Positions 21,881 to 31,629 of a DNA stretch of 64,000 nucleotides are shown here, piece by piece. Both the position numbers and the translations under genes were made by a program. Position 1 is the first letter of the stretch. Every line of letters starts with the position of its first letter. The stretch is from Skeletonema tropicum (lineage: Eukaryota; Bacillariophyta; Thalassiosirophyceae; Thalassiosirales; Thalassiosiraceae). The notes under the pieces are model-generated. The model was not told the origin of the DNA, made no database searches, and was given only the letters and a program-made list of their open reading frames with translations. The stretch spans positions 4,278,001 through 4,342,000 of the forward strand of contig CM074131.1 in NCBI GenBank assembly GCA_037178625.1, read 5' to 3'.

Positions 21881-24800
21881 CTAAGAGGGCGCAACGATTT
21901 GTTGTAAGACTTGAGGTGTAGGTTGCCTGTAGGGCTTGACGCGTCGGATGTTGAGACGCTCTTGTAGATGTTGGGTGAGTTGAATAGTGATGTTACCATT
22001 GACATGGATTCTTGTGATAGTGAAGGGGCCCTTCCAACGATCATCGAGTTTGGCAGGATCGAAGATCTTCTTCATGACTTGTTCTCCAACGCGATAATCG
22101 TAGCTGTACCGCTTGGCGTTGAGTCGTTTGGCATCCTTGTCGACACGGCGTTGGCGGCGAAGGTTGATCTCGTTCATATCATATTGAACTGGAAGGTTGA
22201 AGATCATATCGCGTCCAAAGGCCAGTGCTGCTGGGGCATACCCAGTAGATTGCGACGGGGTTGCACGGATAGAACTGAGAGTATCAGATAAGATTGTTCC
22301 CATCAAGTCTTCGGCTTCAGTCAAGGTGCGAGGGTTGTGATTGGAAAGTTGAGCTCGAATGGAGTTTCCCATAGTAAGATGCAGGCGTTCGATGATCGCA
22401 TTGCTTTGGGGGTTACGAGCTGTCGATGGGGCTGATGCAATACCAGCATCGTGCAACAACCGCTGGAACTGAGGTCCAATAAATTCACCACCTTGATCAT
22501 GAGCGCAAACTTCGGGTCTTGGATATCTTGAGAGCCATAATTCATTGAACTTGCGAGCTACGTTTTCGCTAGTCTTGCGCTTGATGATGATGGCATCTGG
22601 GTAACCAGTGGCACGATCGATTGCCGTCAGGGCATAGAACTCATAGGCGTTACCGTGTCGTCCTGATGTTTTGACATACCACGGGCCCACAAGGTCTACG
22701 TCACATTGCTTCCATGGATTGAGATCTTGTACTTGACGTGGAGGGAAATGGCCATAGCCGCGTTGGCCAATCTTTGTGCGCTGACAAACATCGCACGAAA
22801 AGGCTGCTATTCGGGCTGCTAATTGGGGATGATAGAACTTGGAAAGTGCATAAGTAACTGCCTTTGCTCCTGGATGATTCAACAGGAGGTGGAAGTATTC
22901 AATCGCGGCATCCACGGCATTGTCTGTGAGGACTATCTTCAAGGTCGATTCATCTTGAGGAGTAGGGCTATAGCAAATCAGCGACGTATCATGGCGACCA
23001 AACGTTCGACGATGGTAGAACGTTGGGGAAGTAGTGAGCTTCTGCTGAAGGGTAGGACAGCGGCTCTGCTCTTCTGCAAGCCATTGATAGCGCAAAGGGT
23101 TCTGGACGGTAGAAGGAAGATTCATGAACTGTTGCAATTGATGTAGCGGGAACTCGTCATCACTGGCCAACTCTGCTAGTTGTTCTTCAAAGATGCTGGG
23201 TTCTTCATCTTGATTGACATCTTGGGGAACTGGATTGAATTGAACTGGAGTAGGGGATAGTTCATCCTGCCTCTTCTCGGCTCCTGAGAAATCAAACTTG
23301 GGGAGTCGACTGTACGCGTCCGCTAGCACATTAAGCTTGCCTGGATGATAGAACCATTCGGCATGAAAAGATTCGAGGAAACATCTCCAACGAAGGACTC
23401 TCTGACTGTTCAAGTTAGAGAATGTAAGGTTGCGATGGTCAGTGAAGATTTTGATCTTTGCTCCAAATAGCATGGTACGATATTCCGTGAGAGTGCTGAC
23501 GATTGCCAGGAGCTCCTTCTCCATCGTTGTGTATCGAGACTGTGCCGCCGAGAGTCTTTTGGAGTAATACGCAACAGGGCGCCCGCCTTGAAGTATGGCT
23601 GCTCCCAGTTGATAATCAGAACTGTCCGTGTAGACTTCAAAAGGCTCATTGTGGTTGGGGTAGGCACACAAAGCATCACTTGCAATAACTTGTTTCACTT
23701 CCTGAAAAACTTTCTCTAATTCTGGAGTCCAAACGATCGGTGCTTTCTTCTTCTGAATACCGCGGATAAGTTGAGTGAACGGAGAGAGGAGATGGCTTCG
23801 TCGAGGCCAGAAGTCACGATACCAGTTGATGAGGCCCACAAGCGTTCGCACTTCGCTAGCGTTGGTAGGCCGTTTCAAATCAAGAACCGCTTGAACTTTC
23901 TTCTGCCAAGGTTGAATGCCATTCTTGGAGACCCAATGACCAAGGAAGTCCCCTTCTGCAATACCGAATTCGCACTTCAAAGGGTTAACACTAAACCCTG
24001 CCTCTTCAAGGCGCCTGAACACTTCGTTGAGGGTGCGTGTATGGTCTTCCCAAGTATCTGACCATATGGCGATGTCATCAATGTAAACTTCAACGTCATC
24101 TAAACCTCGAAGAACTTCCTCAATAACTGACTGCGCAAATGCTGGAGAGTTGCGGAGACCCATAGGAGCTCTCGTCCAACGAAAGAGACCGAACGGTGTT
24201 GATATAGTGGTGAGGTCCTTAGCTTTGTCCGTCAATTCAAATGAATAGAACATCATGCTCAAATCAAGTTTCGTCATGTACTGGAATCCCGAACGCTTTC
24301 GGATCAGGTCTTGGATGATAGGGAGAGTATAATCCTTGGGTTTGATGACCTTATTGAGCTCACGTAGATCTGCTATGAAACGAACTTTGCCATCTTTCTT
24401 GGGAACAATAAACGAAGGCAGTCCCCATGCAGACGGGCCAGAGACTCTTTCAAGAACACCTATGTCGATGAGACGCAGCAACTCCTTCTTGAATGTTTCC
24501 ATATGGACTCGAGGAGTAGGGTAAGGCCGCCGAAAAACTGGTTGTGCTCCTGGTTGTAATTCAATATCCATCTTGGCTCCTTTGTAGACATGAAGCTTGC
24601 CGTCGAAGAGCTTGTAATGCTTGCGTAACATCTCGCTGAGGTCCTGGCGCTGAGTCGGAGACAGATGCTGACAATTCTCTTTGATGACCTCATCCACATT
24701 TATCTCGTCATAGGTTGAATCAGCAATTGACGTAGCGAAAGAGTCGAGGTAGTTCAGATCGTCATCTTCATCTTCAATGATGCATCCATCGATTGCTGCA

Positions 24801-25891
24801 CTTAGTCGCTCCTTTGTAAAGTTGGAGTTCATTGGAATGCGCTTGCCCTGCCACCCGAGCTCGAGTCTTTCGTAATCAACTATTAGACCTATCTTCCGCA
24901 GGAAATCATTACCAAGTATCAAATCAAACGAACACTTGGCGTCAAAGACGAGGAACTCTTGACTGTCAACGGTGAGGTTGGCATCGAATTCAGGGAACTT
25001 GATTCCTTCACCGAGGAGGGATCCAACTGGTGCATAGTTGCCTGCAATGGTATTACATATTGTTGTTTTTGATGGTTGAAGAAGGGCTGCTCCGGGTGGT
25101 AAAACACTACGGTGAGCCATCGATACGCTGCCACCGGTGTCAAAAAGGCACTTGAGGAAGCGATTGGATTCGACTCCATTGACTGACTTGACCATAGCGT
25201 ATGCAGTTGCCATAGGGACTGTTCTGCCTTTTGAATCTACTTGGAAGGTGATCTGAGGGTCACTGAACTGAAATGACTCGAGGATCGCCTCAAATTGCTT
25301 GACTCGTTTGTCACAAATGCTTGGTAGCTGCAATGCTGCTCCCAAATCGACTAGTTCATTGCCGTAAGATTCAACGACTGTATCTGGAAAAATGTTGAAA
25401 TCCCAAGCTTCCGCATTAGATTGGCCTGGGATTGGATCGAGCACGTGATATTCAGGACAATCCACTCTCTGCGCTTCGATAGCGACTACTTCATTAGTGA
25501 AAGGAATGTTGTTGATGGTTGCAGCTAGTGCATCCTCCGCAAAGTGACTATTGAACAATTCGTTCAAGAACTCATCATCATGAAGTTGAGCGTCTGATGC
25601 GATGCGGTCGAGCATTGGTGCAGGGCTAGAAGCTGGCTGCGCTCTTGGATCCTTACATATCGGGACTCCACTATTCAAGCTGGGCTGTGCTTGCAGAGCG
25701 GCAGGAACTGTATTATTGTTCCCGCGGATGCAACATGGAAGTTGAACATCAATCGCGCTCGGAGGCTCTGAGGTCACGTTGTTGACATGATACTCAAGAG
25801 CAGCTGGGGCATTAGCATACCCTGTTACTTCTTCAAGGCTCGTAGAATAGATATCGATGAAAGTAGTGCAATTCCCAACAGGGTCGGCGTT
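21881..25891 (-). CDS. pol: Pol polyprotein of Ty3 element 1
   Basis: The frame is open from the codon after the gag TGA (25891) to 21881. The first 38 codons contain no ATG, so synthesis by UGA readthrough is likely. Numbering from the GTG codon at 25777 (1298 residues), the aspartic protease site is DTGGS at 213-217. Reverse transcriptase motifs include RFIADLRELNK (about 466-476) and YIDD at 565-568. RNase H is YTDSS at about 716-720. The integrase has a zinc module (H963, H968, C995, C998) and catalytic D1028, D1094 (HDQGGEF) and E1130. Order PR-RT-RH-IN defines the Ty3/gypsy type. All catalytic residues are present, so the protein should be active. Confidence 0.95.
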   Translation of the reverse strand, partial: NADPVGNCTTFIDIYSTSLEEVTGYANAPAALEYHVNNVTSEPPSAIDVQLPCCIRGNNNTVPAALQAQPSLNSGVPICKDPRAQPASSPAPMLDRIASDAQLHDDEFLNELFNSHFAEDALAATINNIPFTNEVVAIEAQRVDCPEYHVLDPIPGQSNAEAWDFNIFPDTVVESYGNELVDLGAALQLPSICDKRVKQFEAILESFQFSDPQITFQVDSKGRTVPMATAYAMVKSVNGVESNRFLKCLFDTGGSVSMAHRSVLPPGAALLQPSKTTICNTIAGNYAPVGSLLGEGIKFPEFDANLTVDSQEFLVFDAKCSFDLILGNDFLRKIGLIVDYERLELGWQGKRIPMNSNFTKERLSAAIDGCIIEDEDDDLNYLDSFATSIADSTYDEINVDEVIKENCQHLSPTQRQDLSEMLRKHYKLFDGKLHVYKGAKMDIELQPGAQPVFRRPYPTPRVHMETFKKELLRLIDIGVLERVSGPSAWGLPSFIVPKKDGKVRFIADLRELNKVIKPKDYTLPIIQDLIRKRSGFQYMTKLDLSMMFYSFELTDKAKDLTTISTPFGLFRWTRAPMGLRNSPAFAQSVIEEVLRGLDDVEVYIDDIAIWSDTWEDHTRTLNEVFRRLEEAGFSVNPLKCEFGIAEGDFLGHWVSKNGIQPWQKKVQAVLDLKRPTNASEVRTLVGLINWYRDFWPRRSHLLSPFTQLIRGIQKKKAPIVWTPELEKVFQEVKQVIASDALCAYPNHNEPFEVYTDSSDYQLGAAILQGGRPVAYYSKRLSAAQSRYTTMEKELLAIVSTLTEYRTMLFGAKIKIFTDHRNLTFSNLNSQRVLRWRCFLESFHAEWFYHPGKLNVLADAYSRLPKFDFSGAEKRQDELSPTPVQFNPVPQDVNQDEEPSIFEEQLAELASDDEFPLHQLQQFMNLPSTVQNPLRYQWLAEEQSRCPTLQQKLTTSPTFYHRRTFGRHDTSLICYSPTPQDESTLKIVLTDNAVDAAIEYFHLLLNHPGAKAVTYALSKFYHPQLAARIAAFSCDVCQRTKIGQRGYGHFPPRQVQDLNPWKQCDVDLVGPWYVKTSGRHGNAYEFYALTAIDRATGYPDAIIIKRKTSENVARKFNELWLSRYPRPEVCAHDQGGEFIGPQFQRLLHDAGIASAPSTARNPQSNAIIERLHLTMGNSIRAQLSNHNPRTLTEAEDLMGTILSDTLSSIRATPSQSTGYAPAALAFGRDMIFNLPVQYDMNEINLRRQRRVDKDAKRLNAKRYSYDYRVGEQVMKKIFDPAKLDDRWKGPFTITRIHVNGNITIQLTQHLQERLNIRRVKPYRQPTPQVLQQIVAPS

Positions 25892-27238
25892 TCAGGCCTG
25901 ATGAGGGACGAAGACTCGTTGACCTTGGGCATTAACTTGGATGGAATAAAGTTGCTGTTGAACAGGTGCTGACGGAGCTGTTGCTGCAGACGTAGCAAAC
26001 ATTGGAGCTGGTTGCGGAGGTGCTTGGGGAACTGGAGCTGGAGGTAGTTGAGCAGGTTGTTGAGGAGCTACGAGGTAAGATCCATGTTGCTGTTGCGGGG
26101 GTTCTTGCTCGTTGCTCTTGAAACGACGCTCATAACCTTTCTTCCACCAATATGGGGCAGACGTCCTGGTTTTGCCTTGATAGAACTTCTCAGCAAGCTC
26201 CTTCTTGAAATTAGACCCGTTGAAACAATAGATACAGTCTTTCCACATATGGTTGTGATCAGGATGAATTGAACATTGCTTGGAGTGGAACTCCTTGCCG
26301 TTGTTGGTGTTGTTACTGTTGTTCCCATTGCCATTGCGACCGCTCTTATTGCGGTTATTCTTCTTCTTCTTCCGTTGACGTCGATCTTGGCCTCCATCTC
26401 CATCGGCTTCATCGTCATCGTCGTCATCCTTCCTCTTCCTCTTCTTCTCTTCTTGCTGTTGATACTTCTTTCGGACTTCCTTGCCGTAATCTCGAGACCA
26501 CCAGGCCTCTAGATACTCCATTACGTCGGTCCATACAAGGGCGTTGTTACCATTACCTTGGAGGTCATAAACATCAACGTCCTTCTCATCTTGGAGGAAA
26601 TCTTTGGCCTCCTCGGGGAGACCAAGCATCAGAGCAGTAGTCTTTTGCATATCGGAACATTGCGCTCCTATACGAGGCATCATCTCACTGTATCTCCAAA
26701 GTTCTGACATTCGATCCACGAAGTTGCTTGGTTTGACTGGTAGGTTGAATTCCTTCTGGTGTTTGTACTGGATGCGAAGGATGTGCTGATCGAAGGCATC
26801 ACCGGGGTTAGGATGTTTTGTCCACATGATGAAATAGGCACCAAGAGCATCCACGAAGTCCTGATCGGTCGCTTGATTATTGTTATCCCAGTAGTCATGT
26901 CCCTCATCCATCAGCTTCCTCCACGTGTTCTTTGCAGGTCCATCGAGAAGCTTCCCGTAGTTGGCGAAGCGAGTGGCTGGGGCCCATTGACATTCATCCG
27001 CCATGTTGACGTAGGATTCGGCTTGGCCCAAGTAATGTTCAAGTTCCGTACTAGGTGCGTTATCCCTGAACACAATGAAGTCTTCCTCAATCTTGCTTCC
27101 ATCTGGGCGAAGTCCATAGATCCTTTTACTTCCGAAACGAGGCATCTCCCTGAGCGCTGCTGCACTTTTGGAGGTGAGTTCGTTCCGAGCGTACCTGGTA
27201 TGAAACAACCATGCGTTCTTTGATTTGTAGGTATTCAT
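25892..27238 (-). CDS. gag: Gag protein of Ty3 element 1
   Basis: 448 residues. The middle has a capsid-like helical part. A basic and acidic low-complexity tract follows (QQEEKKRKRKDDDDDDEADG), then KKKKNNRNKSGRNGNGNN. A short Cys/His cluster (CSIHPDHNHMWKDC) may serve as a zinc knuckle. The C-terminus is Pro/Gln-rich and ends FVPHQA. The stop is TGA at 25892-25894; the next codons continue open into pol. Gag forms the virus-like particle in this family. Start: ATG at 27236-27238, the first in frame after the 5' LTR. Confidence 0.9.
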   Translation of the reverse strand: MNTYKSKNAWLFHTRYARNELTSKSAAALREMPRFGSKRIYGLRPDGSKIEEDFIVFRDNAPSTELEHYLGQAESYVNMADECQWAPATRFANYGKLLDGPAKNTWRKLMDEGHDYWDNNNQATDQDFVDALGAYFIMWTKHPNPGDAFDQHILRIQYKHQKEFNLPVKPSNFVDRMSELWRYSEMMPRIGAQCSDMQKTTALMLGLPEEAKDFLQDEKDVDVYDLQGNGNNALVWTDVMEYLEAWWSRDYGKEVRKKYQQQEEKKRKRKDDDDDDEADGDGGQDRRQRKKKKNNRNKSGRNGNGNNSNNTNNGKEFHSKQCSIHPDHNHMWKDCIYCFNGSNFKKELAEKFYQGKTRTSAPYWWKKGYERRFKSNEQEPPQQQHGSYLVAPQQPAQLPPAPVPQAPPQPAPMFATSAATAPSAPVQQQLYSIQVNAQGQRVFVPHQA

Positions 27239-27276
27239 TTTGTACGTAGTTTTTCTTCTTGGTTGGTTTATATGGG

Positions 27277-27288
27277 AGTATTAATACT
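27277..27288 (-). other. Palindrome at the primer-binding position, element 1
   Basis: A perfect 12-bp palindrome, AGTATTAATACT, begins one base inside the 5' LTR, where a tRNA primer-binding site is expected. No TGG-type tRNA match is seen. Confidence 0.8.
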
Positions 27289-27289
27289 G

Positions 27290-27521
27290 TGTCCAATCTA
27301 GCTAACAATTGAGCTTATTATTGATCAATAGATGTAACGAATAGAATTATTATAAGGATTACTTTACACTGAAGAATAAAGCAGCATCTCTCGTGAATGG
27401 ACATGGATTGAGAGGGGCTGCTCTGTTTCGATCGTATCAAATGTTCCGATCGTACCAAACAAAGAAACGAGAAACACATATGAACAGATTGTATGTCCAG
27501 TCTACTGACGTGGATGTGACA
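27290..27521 (-). repeat. 5' LTR of Ty3 element 1
   Basis: 232 bp, identical by eye to 21638-21869. Followed on the plus strand by ATCCC, the second target-duplication copy. Confidence 0.95.
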
Positions 27522-27684
27522 ATCCCCCTAATGCTGGTAGCCGCATAAATTTGCCTCTGATGTCATTATCTAAACTTTGAAAACAAAAAGATAGCAACTT
27601 GCACTCTTCACCACCACATATGCACAATGCCCGCGGCGGTAGCGTTTCCCCGCTCTTTAGGAATGTTTTGCCGGGCGTACTCAT
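27522..27684 (-). pseudogene. 5' part of the gene interrupted by Ty3 element 1
   Basis: Starts at ATG 27684 (MSTPGKTFLKSGE) and encodes about 54 residues before the element. A CICGGEEC motif hints at a zinc-binding segment together with an HCN...C motif that lies past the junction. Rejoined to 21632-20833 through one ATCCC copy, it reads ...RLPALGG then SLLIDLKEHKIKRTL with no frame change. Not recognised as a known family. Confidence 0.75.
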
Positions 27685-28301
27685 TGTGTTATTATTGTTG
27701 GCAAGTTCCAGTACATGCTACATGCTATGCCTGTAAACAAGCAAGTGAGCGAGGTGAAAATTCAGTTTCTGTACCTGGCAGATTAGTGTCGTACCGGTAT
27801 CAACAATCAACAGTCTCACAAAAAAATTGAATATGTTATATATAGCTCCGAGCACGTGGAAATGAGTTCTTCAATGACATCTCAAGGATCTCTAGGATAG
27901 TTACATATCGTCTAATTCAATGTGTGTCATTGATAATAGGAGTATTGATTGTCAAAAGCAATTACGAGAAGAAGACGTAATTCAGCTAGAGCCATACATC
28001 ACCTGATAAGAAATAAAATGGCTCATTGACATTGACTGATAAGAAACAGTCTCAGTCTCAAATGAAATTCAGCAATGGCTAGCTAGAGACGAATTCCTCC
28101 TCGCTATCGAACTCTGTTATCATTGGTAGTAAGCGGAGTTGAGGCCAGTTGATGTTGGGAGATTGAGTGCAACCGAGCAGTGACGACTCAACAGTTGACA
28201 AATATCTCTCTAACATACCTACTTAGGTCTCTTGATGATCAACTAGAAACCTTGCAATTTATGACGATCATTATCATTACTGAAATTAGGCAGTAACATT
28301 C
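27685..28301. other. Intergenic, nothing recognised
   Basis: Lies between the upstream end of the interrupted gene and the 3' end of LRR copy 4. Only short ORFs; AT-rich in parts. Confidence 0.5.
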
Positions 28302-29318
28302 TCACTCTCGCTCCAACAACTTGAGAAAGGGGAGGACATTCTTAATCACAACATCTGCACCGGACATGACACGCCGCTCCCTTCGTATAGCCTCCATGTC
28401 CATCTTTGCTTTCTTTGCATTTCCTTCCTGAGAGGAATCAATCTCCCCTTTGTTCTCATCATCATCATCAAGCACGGCTTTCTTCCATAATGCCAATTCA
28501 AGTATTGTCATGGCTTCTCTCACCAAAGTAGAATGCTCCGCTTTGAAGTGCTCCATCTTCTGTAATACAGATTCAATCCACTGCTGTATCCCAACAGTCT
28601 GTATCCCTTCAGAATTCAAAGTGGGAAGAGCTCGATTGATACGTCTGATTTCTCTCCTCATTTCCCTCCTCCAACTCTCAAGATGCAACGAAGATATTGT
28701 TTCTTGAATCCTTCCAACGGGGACTACCTTTTCGAGTCCATCACAATCATCAAATACAGTACTGGCAAGCATATCTTCTTTCAATGGGATGGCAATCCGT
28801 CTCAATGAGGGACAGTCTGCAAACGCCCTCCCTTGAATTGATACATCATGTTGTTGTTGTTGTCCCGACATCATTAGCGTCACCTCTCTCAATTGAACAC
28901 ACTTGGAAAACGCACACAATCCAATGGTAGATACCGCATCATGCACCGTAAGCCGTCTCAGTGAGCCGCACATGTAAAATGCAAGCTTTCCAATGGTCTC
29001 GAGATCCTCGCCAAATTCCACATCCATCAAATCATCACACGACTTGAATGCTTCCGCATCAATCATCCTCACACCCAATAATTGTATGCCTTTTAGTGAA
29101 GTACAGCGCAGGAATGCCCTCTTGGCAATTTTGCGGACTTGTGCGTGCATCGTGATGTGAGTCAGTTTGCGACATTTCATAAAGGCTGCCGTGTGAATTT
29201 CTTGGACGGATGTGTCGATATGAGCATGTGTGATGGTTTTACGGAGATGTTGAGGGACTCGCCTTCCTGTGTAGAGGAAGACATTGTCGTCGTCGGCGGC
29301 GGCGGCGTGATCAGCCAT
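28302..29318 (-). CDS. BspA-type leucine-rich repeat protein, divergent member
   Basis: An intact 338-residue protein beginning MADHAAAADDDNVFLYTGRRVP. Five to six LRR_5 repeats follow (for example VRMIDAEAFKSCDDLMDVEF and TIGKLAFYMCGSLRRLTV). Then comes the same helical part as in copies 1-3 (QQWIESVLQKMEHFKAEHS), an acidic/lysine linker and the closing motif SGADVVIKNVLPFLKLLERE. The domain order matches copies 1-3, but sequence identity is modest, so this is an older paralogue. The start ATG at 29316-29318 follows an AT-rich ATTATT tract. The probable role is protein-protein contact; no membrane segment or signal peptide is seen. Confidence 0.85.
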   Translation of the reverse strand: MADHAAAADDDNVFLYTGRRVPQHLRKTITHAHIDTSVQEIHTAAFMKCRKLTHITMHAQVRKIAKRAFLRCTSLKGIQLLGVRMIDAEAFKSCDDLMDVEFGEDLETIGKLAFYMCGSLRRLTVHDAVSTIGLCAFSKCVQLREVTLMMSGQQQQHDVSIQGRAFADCPSLRRIAIPLKEDMLASTVFDDCDGLEKVVPVGRIQETISSLHLESWRREMRREIRRINRALPTLNSEGIQTVGIQQWIESVLQKMEHFKAEHSTLVREAMTILELALWKKAVLDDDDENKGEIDSSQEGNAKKAKMDMEAIRRERRVMSGADVVIKNVLPFLKLLERE

Positions 29319-30899
29319 GATGATGATAATAATAATAATTAGATCTTCGACTTATGTAATAATCCCTCTCTCTAGACGGCCTTTTGTTGAGCACATCACA
29401 ACATCATATAGGCAGGATGAAGGAGAATTGAGCGTAGTACGAAGTAAGTACGAAGGTCCGTCAAGCTAGAAGATTTGTCGAAAGAAAGTGTCAGCTACTG
29501 CCGAGAACTTGAAGAAGTAGAGATTCGTAGAATTAGATGGAAACGTACTTTAAATGCTTTCCGTTCAGTAGTGATTGACATCGCCTAGCCTCAACGACGA
29601 AGCTTAGCGAGAAAGATCCACCACCTCTCTTCTTTCCAATCCACCAATTGCAAATTCACCATGACAGCCAATTTGGCACTTATCTCCTTCACTACTGCTC
29701 CAATGAGGACTTTGAGTAGTGTTTTGGAAAGCTCTTGAGCTGCTCTATCGATTCGACCTATAATGATCTCTCGATTGGACTACTTTTTGCTAAAAGAACC
29801 TTTGATATCCTCGTGTTGTCATCAAAATTGCACAGAATTGCCTTCATTCTCCATCCCAAGTCGCTTTTAGGACGTAAGAGAATCACGTAAGATAATCCTG
29901 AACTGCTGCTGAGACGGATTAGAGAGGAAACTGACCAGGGCATCCCAAATGATATCTTCTTTCAATGGACTTATTCTCTTTGTGTATCGATGGAGTTTTT
30001 GTCTCAAATAGATAAGCCATGCCCAAGCCGTCTCAAGACTTCCCTTGCCGGCCACCCTCCAACCGACCAAACCGCACTGGAGCGCGAAGCTCGTGGTGAT
30101 TCATTTATGTACCATTAAGGCCACGCTCCTCTACGTCATACATTCACAATATGGCAACGACGACGGTAAACTTAAATATTATTTTCTTTCTCATCCTGAC
30201 CCTCGGGCGTAGATAGAGAGTAAGATACTAAGCATCATAATAATAATATCGTCATCGTCATCGGCATCAGGGTTCCGAGGTGTGGAGCCTCAATCAACAC
30301 CGAAATCAGCATCGTGGGACGAAGTGGAAATTGGAAGAATCAGTGAAATTATTGGAGACATTTCACTTCTTCATCTTGCTACTTGACGTGGCGGGCGACT
30401 TCAGCTTCAGGTTTCAGGGAAGTTTGTTTCAGGGATTTAGATTTCATAGATGTTTCAAATAAGTTTCGGTCATGTTGCGGTCATGTTGGGCTAAAGTGTA
30501 TGGTCAGGTTCCCCAATTTTGGCCAAATTATCTCTTCTCAGCCGCCACTGGGGCTAACCTACCCTTATGCTTAAAATGCTCCTCTCGATGAGCTTGTTCC
30601 AAATCCATGAGTTGCTTCCAAAAATAAAAAAATACTAGACCGGACCAGCTCGGCTGCTGGTCCGCTAGCCCCCCCGAAATGGGTCTTGCCCCGCACGCAG
30701 GCAATTTTGCCCGTGAAACTTGAAGGGCAAAAAATCTGAAAGGAAATGGTTTTATCCCATTCAGAATTTCATTATGGAGGCCTATATTTTTGACGATGAC
30801 GCGAACATATACGGCAACTTGATCTACGCTTAGACTGCGAAAACGAAAAAATTTTAGGTTATCACAGCGGATTTTGACAAAATGTGACAAACACGTACG

Positions 30900-30930
30900 T
30901 ACCGACCGACCGACCGACCGACCGACCGAC
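30900..30930. repeat. ACCG microsatellite
   Basis: About 7.5 units of ACCG, preceded by ACGTACGT. Confidence 0.95.
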
Positions 30931-31020
30931 GAACCACTAATTAGATAGATGACAGGATCCAACACACACATAAATAGCAGTTTTCTCAACCTTCTCAACG
31001 GTTTTCTCAAGATGGAACCG

Positions 31021-31103
31021 GAAATGTGTGAAATAAACCGCACGAAACGGCTATTTAGAAGGGAAATGTGTGAAATAAACCGCACGAAACGGCTATTTAG
31101 AAG
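31021..31103. repeat. 42-bp tandem repeat, two copies
   Basis: Unit begins GAAATGTGTGAAATAAACCG. Copies at 31021-31062 and 31063-31103 are identical by eye. Confidence 0.9.
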
Positions 31104-31125
31104 CAAAAATAAAAGGAGGATAAAA

Positions 31126-31295
31126 GAGCTCTTTTCGTAACACACGCGAGAGCGCCACGCTCCAAAGCGATACAGCTCCTCGCCACGAGGGGAGGGTGCG
31201 AATATCTTTGAAGGATATAAGGGCTCTTTTCGTAATATACGCAAGAGCGCACGCGTCCAAAGCGACACAGCTCCTCGCCACCATGGGAGGGTGCA
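31126..31295. repeat. Imperfect tandem repeat of about 80 bp
   Basis: Copies at 31126-31204 and 31221-31295 share GCTCTTTTCGTAA near the start and ACAGCTCCTCGCCAC near the end, with several substitutions between. Confidence 0.8.
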
Positions 31296-31629
31296 GAAAA
31301 AAAAACCACAATTTATATATTTATTAGATTTTGTTAGCCCCATTCCCTAGCTTGACTTGGGGGTTAACCCCAAAAAAGATCCCTTGTCCCAATTTACCCT
31401 GGTCTTCAGCTCATATCACACATTCATTTCACCATGATTCAAAACCTTGCCAAGCAAGCCATGGATTTGAACTCCTCTCACTCTCAGCTTTCCGTAGCTA
31501 TGTTGATCATTTCTTGAAGTCAAATACTCGCTGAGAAGAGATTTGCTGGGGAGGGTGACCATACACTTAGCCGTTGCGGTAACGTTGCGGTCATGTTGCA
31601 CGCGAAACTTCCTTGATCTTTGCTGCCAC

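Larger units (their letters stand above)
21638..27521 (-). mobile_element. Ty3/gypsy-type LTR retrotransposon, element 1 (intact)
   Basis: 5884 bp, transcribed leftward. Two LTRs of 232 bp (21638-21869 and 27290-27521) appear identical and end in TG...CA. The flanking 5-bp direct repeat ATCCC (21633-21637 and 27522-27526) is the target duplication. gag (27238-25892) and pol (to 21881) are in one frame, separated by one TGA. Domain order is protease, reverse transcriptase, RNase H, integrase, as in Ty3/gypsy. The purine tract GGAGGGGTAGAA lies just before the 3' LTR on the minus strand. Identical LTRs and open frames point to recent insertion. A broken copy is at 61804-64000. Confidence 0.95.
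29319..31629. other. Intergenic with simple and tandem repeats
   Basis: No convincing gene. It holds an ACCG microsatellite (30900-30930), a 42-bp unit repeated twice (31021-31103), and an imperfect tandem pair of about 80 bp (31126-31204 and 31221-31295). The 271-codon minus-strand ORF across 30528-31343 is built from these repeats and looks spurious. A 9-bp GC-rich inverted repeat (CGGACCAGC / GCTGGTCCG) is near 30640-30663. Confidence 0.55.

Noticed and set aside
23771..24061. Plus-strand ORFs antisense to pol of element 1
   Set aside because: Repeated in the broken copy only because the DNA is repeated. No start context or motif.
30528..31343. 271-codon minus-strand ORF
   Set aside because: Its sequence is two tandem repeats read through (RFVRFISHIS twice, then WRGAVSLW/RGEELYRFGA units). 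No protein-like conservation; better explained as repeats.
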